A stretch of DNA of 64,000 nucleotides from Atopsyche davidsoni (Eukaryota > Arthropoda > Insecta > Trichoptera > Hydrobiosidae), in assembly GCA_022113835.1 (NCBI GenBank), contig JAILWY010000002.1:6054501-6118500 (forward strand). The letters are read 5' to 3'. Both the position numbers and the translations under genes were made by a program. Shown piece after piece: positions 61,501-64,000 of the stretch. Numbering within the stretch: position 1 is the first letter of the stretch; each line of letters starts with the position of its first letter. The notes below the pieces were generated by a model. It was not told the origin of the DNA, ran no database searches, and worked only from the letters and a program-made list of their open reading frames with translations.

Positions 61501-63664
61501 AATAGCACTATCATATAATAAAACACTTAAACAATACAACACAAACTTTAAACATTAATTTGTTTCATGTTTAATACAAAATAATACTTTATATTGAGTA
61601 ACAATAATATCATAAAGTATATGACCTTGTAGAAGCCTGGTGAGCTTACTCTCTCTGTAAGTTATGAAGCCTCGGTTGGTTCCGTCCCCGAGGGCAGATA
61701 TGACATTCCCCAGTGCAAGTAGGCCTTGATTGATCTTAACGCCTTCTTTAAACCGATTTCCTGTGGCTTTAGTCTTTTTTGATCGTTCAGAACCAGCCAA
61801 GTCTACAAGATGAAACTTGGAAGTTGTCACTAGATTCCTGTAACAAAATATTAAACTTATTGTAGTGGACATACATCCATGAACAGTACATGTAGGACCT
61901 TGTAGGTCTCAGGGTTTAAATCCATATATGATGTTTGAATGTTTCGTGCGCATTTCAATTATACTTTTTCAAGTGTTATGAAAAACTAAATAACATACAT
62001 GAAATATTGATGTAAGATCATCATAGTCACATAGACGCAATTTCTTAATTTTAAAATATGGATTTATCAATGACATGTGTACATATAAAATAAATGTACG
62101 TAAATGATTATATGGTGGTAGTTAATTTTTAATTTTAAAAATTTAAACTTACTTATCTAACTTGCTTTCTTTTATGATTTGTATTGTGAAGATGGCATGA
62201 CTACGACTGGAAGTGGCATTCATAGCTGTAGCCCCCGTGGCTCGCCTGCTGGAGCCCCGCACCAAACAACCCATGGTCTCTGCAACCGTTGATACCTTTT
62301 CTTCTGACAAACCTGAAATATGATTCAGCATTTCAAAATTCAATTTTATTTCTACTAAGCCAAAATAAAAAATTGACAGTGGATATAAAAGCTTCATCAT
62401 ACATTTTATTGCCAACTGATCGGGGTAGAGAAGGATTATGACAGAATTAATTTATTAAATAAGCAAGTGGGTGAAAGATAATTTTAGTTATTTAAATAAT
62501 TAAACTAAACATATATGTTGCAATTTTCTATTTCTTAGCTATCACTTATAATTCAGAATAGAACAAAGGTGATACGATAAGGATTTAAAGCTTCTTTTTC
62601 CTAATCCTGGGAGTGATCAAAAGGAGAATTTTTCTTACATTCGGCAGAAAGGTTAACAAGAGGAATAGACTTGAAAAGCTTTCTGTATATGCAGCGCTTT
62701 CTTCTATCTTCATTCCTGCTAATACAATAATATAAAAAAAGTGTTAAAAGTATGATGTTCAAAAAGTTTACCTGGCAATACAATTCCTCTATGGTCTTCT
62801 CTTATATCAATAATGCTGTTCTCTCTAGTTTTATGAGAAAGTAAGTCGTACAGTTGTTCCTGGTATAATTCCATAAAAGATACTGTCACTTTAAAATCAA
62901 ATTCTTCATTGTTGTCATTTATAAAATCAAATATATCTCCAACCGCCTGCGGAATTACCCCAGCATCATAGTTATCTCCTTGATTTCCCATGTAGCATGT
63001 ACCCATGGAATAAGTTTTACCAGACCCAGTCTGTCCATAAGCTAATATTGTCACATTATATCCTAGAAATACAAAGTAAACATATTTTTTTTCTGAAATA
63101 ACAAATAATGTCGTTTTTTCAAATTTTGACTGAGTCCACTTTCATAATTGAGGGCACATATTACAATGATCATATGTAAAAAATAAATTAATAAAATTTC
63201 ACAATATTTATGTTACAACTCAATTCTATGCCTCATAAAGGGTCCCTAGGCGATTTTTTATTTATTACCCTTTAACATTTATTTTGTACAATACATAGGT
63301 TTATTTCATTGTCAAATATGTTTAGAACATATTTATAATAACCATACTAAATTCATTAAAAAACCTTACTCACTAAGATTGCGTATTTAAAAATGGGAAA
63401 ATGAAACAACATTTGCAATATTTTACCTTTAAACAACTTAGTTACAAGGCCTCCGACAGCCGTCGAATAGAATGTTCTTTGGCCAATTTCAGGTGGAAAA
63501 ACATAATTGTAAGTGAAGGCGAGTCCCTTAACTTGAATCTGAGCTTCTCCGGGGAAAGTCTCCAGGCAGGACTCGCAGCCCCGTGTCACTTCTGACTCCA
63601 CAAGTGGGCGGATGCGCAATGCAACTTGTACGGTTTCGATAACATCTTTTTCATCATTGGTCAT
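52529..63664 (-). CDS. Klp3A: Chromosome-associated kinesin KIF4/Klp3A, complete
   Basis: Fifteen exons in reading order: 63427-63664, 62772-63062, 62153-62312, 61626-61837, 61202-61364, 60411-60957, 59396-59755, 59056-59259, 58646-58943, 56685-56956, 56508-56606, 55199-55399, 54784-54984, 54443-54528, 52529-52610. Phases close over 3414 nt: 1137 residues (fly and human about 1210-1230). The kinesin-4 motor organises the spindle midzone and binds mitotic chromosomes. N-terminal motor: ATP loop GQTGSGKT (89-96), switch I NATSSRSH (208-215), switch II DLAGSE (242-247), neck [17 protein letters not shown] long coiled coil follows, then the nine-Cys CXC domain (C1040-C1071). The last exon encodes [14 protein letters not shown], matching the basic tail motif of KIF4. 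A 5' UTR intron probably precedes the ATG (acceptor gtgtag). Confidence 0.96.
55680..55930. repeat. Fold-back family 1, diverged full copy in a KIF4 intron
   Basis: Both arms are present (ggtgaccggtttcgccaatc and its inverted partner gattggcaaaactggtcacc) around an enlarged centre, with the shared flank on the left side. The arms have diverged, so this copy is older than the 20.6 kb one. Confidence 0.8.
57422..58467. mobile_element. hAT-type element with perfect 8-bp target duplication
   Basis: The element is flanked by ctttaaac at 57414-57421 and 58468-58475. Its ends, cactggttccc and the inverted right end cataggctccc, are hAT-like. The interior is non-coding, with several gggtcga-type motifs near both ends. 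It lies in the KIF4 intron between exons 58646-58943 and 56685-56956 and hosts a nested mariner relic. Confidence 0.8.
57757..58274 (-). mobile_element. Internally deleted Tc1/mariner-type relic nested in the hAT element
   Basis: 518 bp with TA on both sides and near-identical terminal repeats starting CAGGGTGCGCCATATTT. The minus strand encodes a transposase C-terminal remnant with [20 protein letters not shown], the block around the third catalytic residue. Most of the transposase is missing, so it is inactive. Confidence 0.85.
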
Positions 63665-64000
63665 CTACACGGCAACAATACATATTAATAACAAATTGAA
63701 TATCCACTCCTTGTCTGATTTTATTCCAAGTATACAGGTTGATAAATTTGAATATATCAGAAGAGTTAAGTAAGTTATACATAGGTCTAAATGCAAAATC
63801 TTACGTTGTCAACGGCTTTCCTTTTAAACTTGGATAGATTGACAAGTTTCAAATTAGTGTTTTCGACATTAAAATATCGCAAAACAAGTCAAATATGCAG
63901 TATCCAAGTGTGTATTAATAACAAACTATAAAATATCACCACTAAACAAGACACTCTGTAACGTTCGCTGTTTAAATTACAGGCATCACGACAGCGGCGA
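63665..64000 (-). other. Upstream of KIF4, probable 5' UTR and promoter
   Basis: A splice donor-like site (caac|gtaaga, minus strand, about 63806) and the acceptor just before the ATG suggest one 5' UTR intron. The window ends in a slightly GC-richer stretch that may hold the core promoter. Confidence 0.4.

Noticed and set aside
62601..62783. Continuation of the KIF4 motor ORF beyond 62772
   Set aside because: It is read-through into an intron. Splicing at 62772 to 62312 restores the expected motor sequence in phase.

Overview
The window is animal nuclear DNA. It is AT-rich, its genes are broken by many short GT-AG introns, and it carries Tc1/mariner, hAT and fold-back repeats. The gene set (pasilla/NOVA, the arthropod receptor-like Wsck, ETF-beta, DCAF10, Sec13, the DNA polymerase epsilon catalytic subunit and kinesin-4) points to an insect. 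Lepidoptera is my best guess, but nothing here fixes the order.

Layout from left to right. The last two coding exons of a pasilla/NOVA KH-domain gene (+) end at 749 and are followed by a long UTR-like stretch with GC-rich patches. An intronless Wsck pseudokinase receptor (-, 6980-9157) stands head to head with a six-exon ETF-beta gene (+, 9868-12929). A decayed hAT element with subterminal repeats follows (13814-15887). DCAF10 (-, ten exons, 16786-20480) comes next, then a repeat-rich stretch holding a perfect fold-back, a GC-rich palindrome and a GC-rich hairpin block. After it lies a broken partial copy of the next gene. 'Gene A' (-, 24169-27190) encodes a coiled coil plus a Dpy-30 motif and is head to head with Sec13 (+, 27763-29344). 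The complete DNA polymerase epsilon catalytic gene (-, 38 exons, 30137-46052, 2240 codons) is in turn head to head with 'gene B' (+, 46787-50423), a paralogue of gene A. The window closes with a complete chromosome kinesin KIF4/Klp3A gene (-, 15 exons, 52529-63664, 1137 codons).

For PolE1, KIF4, DCAF10, ETF-beta, Sec13, gene A and gene B I placed every exon by hand on GT/AG borders. All reading phases close, which is strong internal support for the models.

The most unusual item is the gene A/gene B pair. Both encode proteins with the same order of parts: coiled coil, an acidic box with a shared G-Q-K-I-Y-K-E-E-D core, and a C-terminal Dpy-30 motif. They share exon lengths of 293 and 172 nt and identical intron phases. 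They lie in opposite orientation on either side of the Sec13-PolE1 pair, and gene A has a further partial tandem copy with a stop codon. I recognise the Dpy-30 motif but not the family, so any function (for example in cilia or sperm tails) is inference.

The known genes serve separate housekeeping tasks: replication (PolE1), mitotic chromatin and midzone (KIF4), COPII coat and nuclear pore (Sec13), ubiquitin ligase adaptor (DCAF10), mitochondrial electron transfer (ETF-beta) and RNA splicing (pasilla). The only functional linkage the sequence suggests is possible sharing of promoters in the head-to-head pairs.
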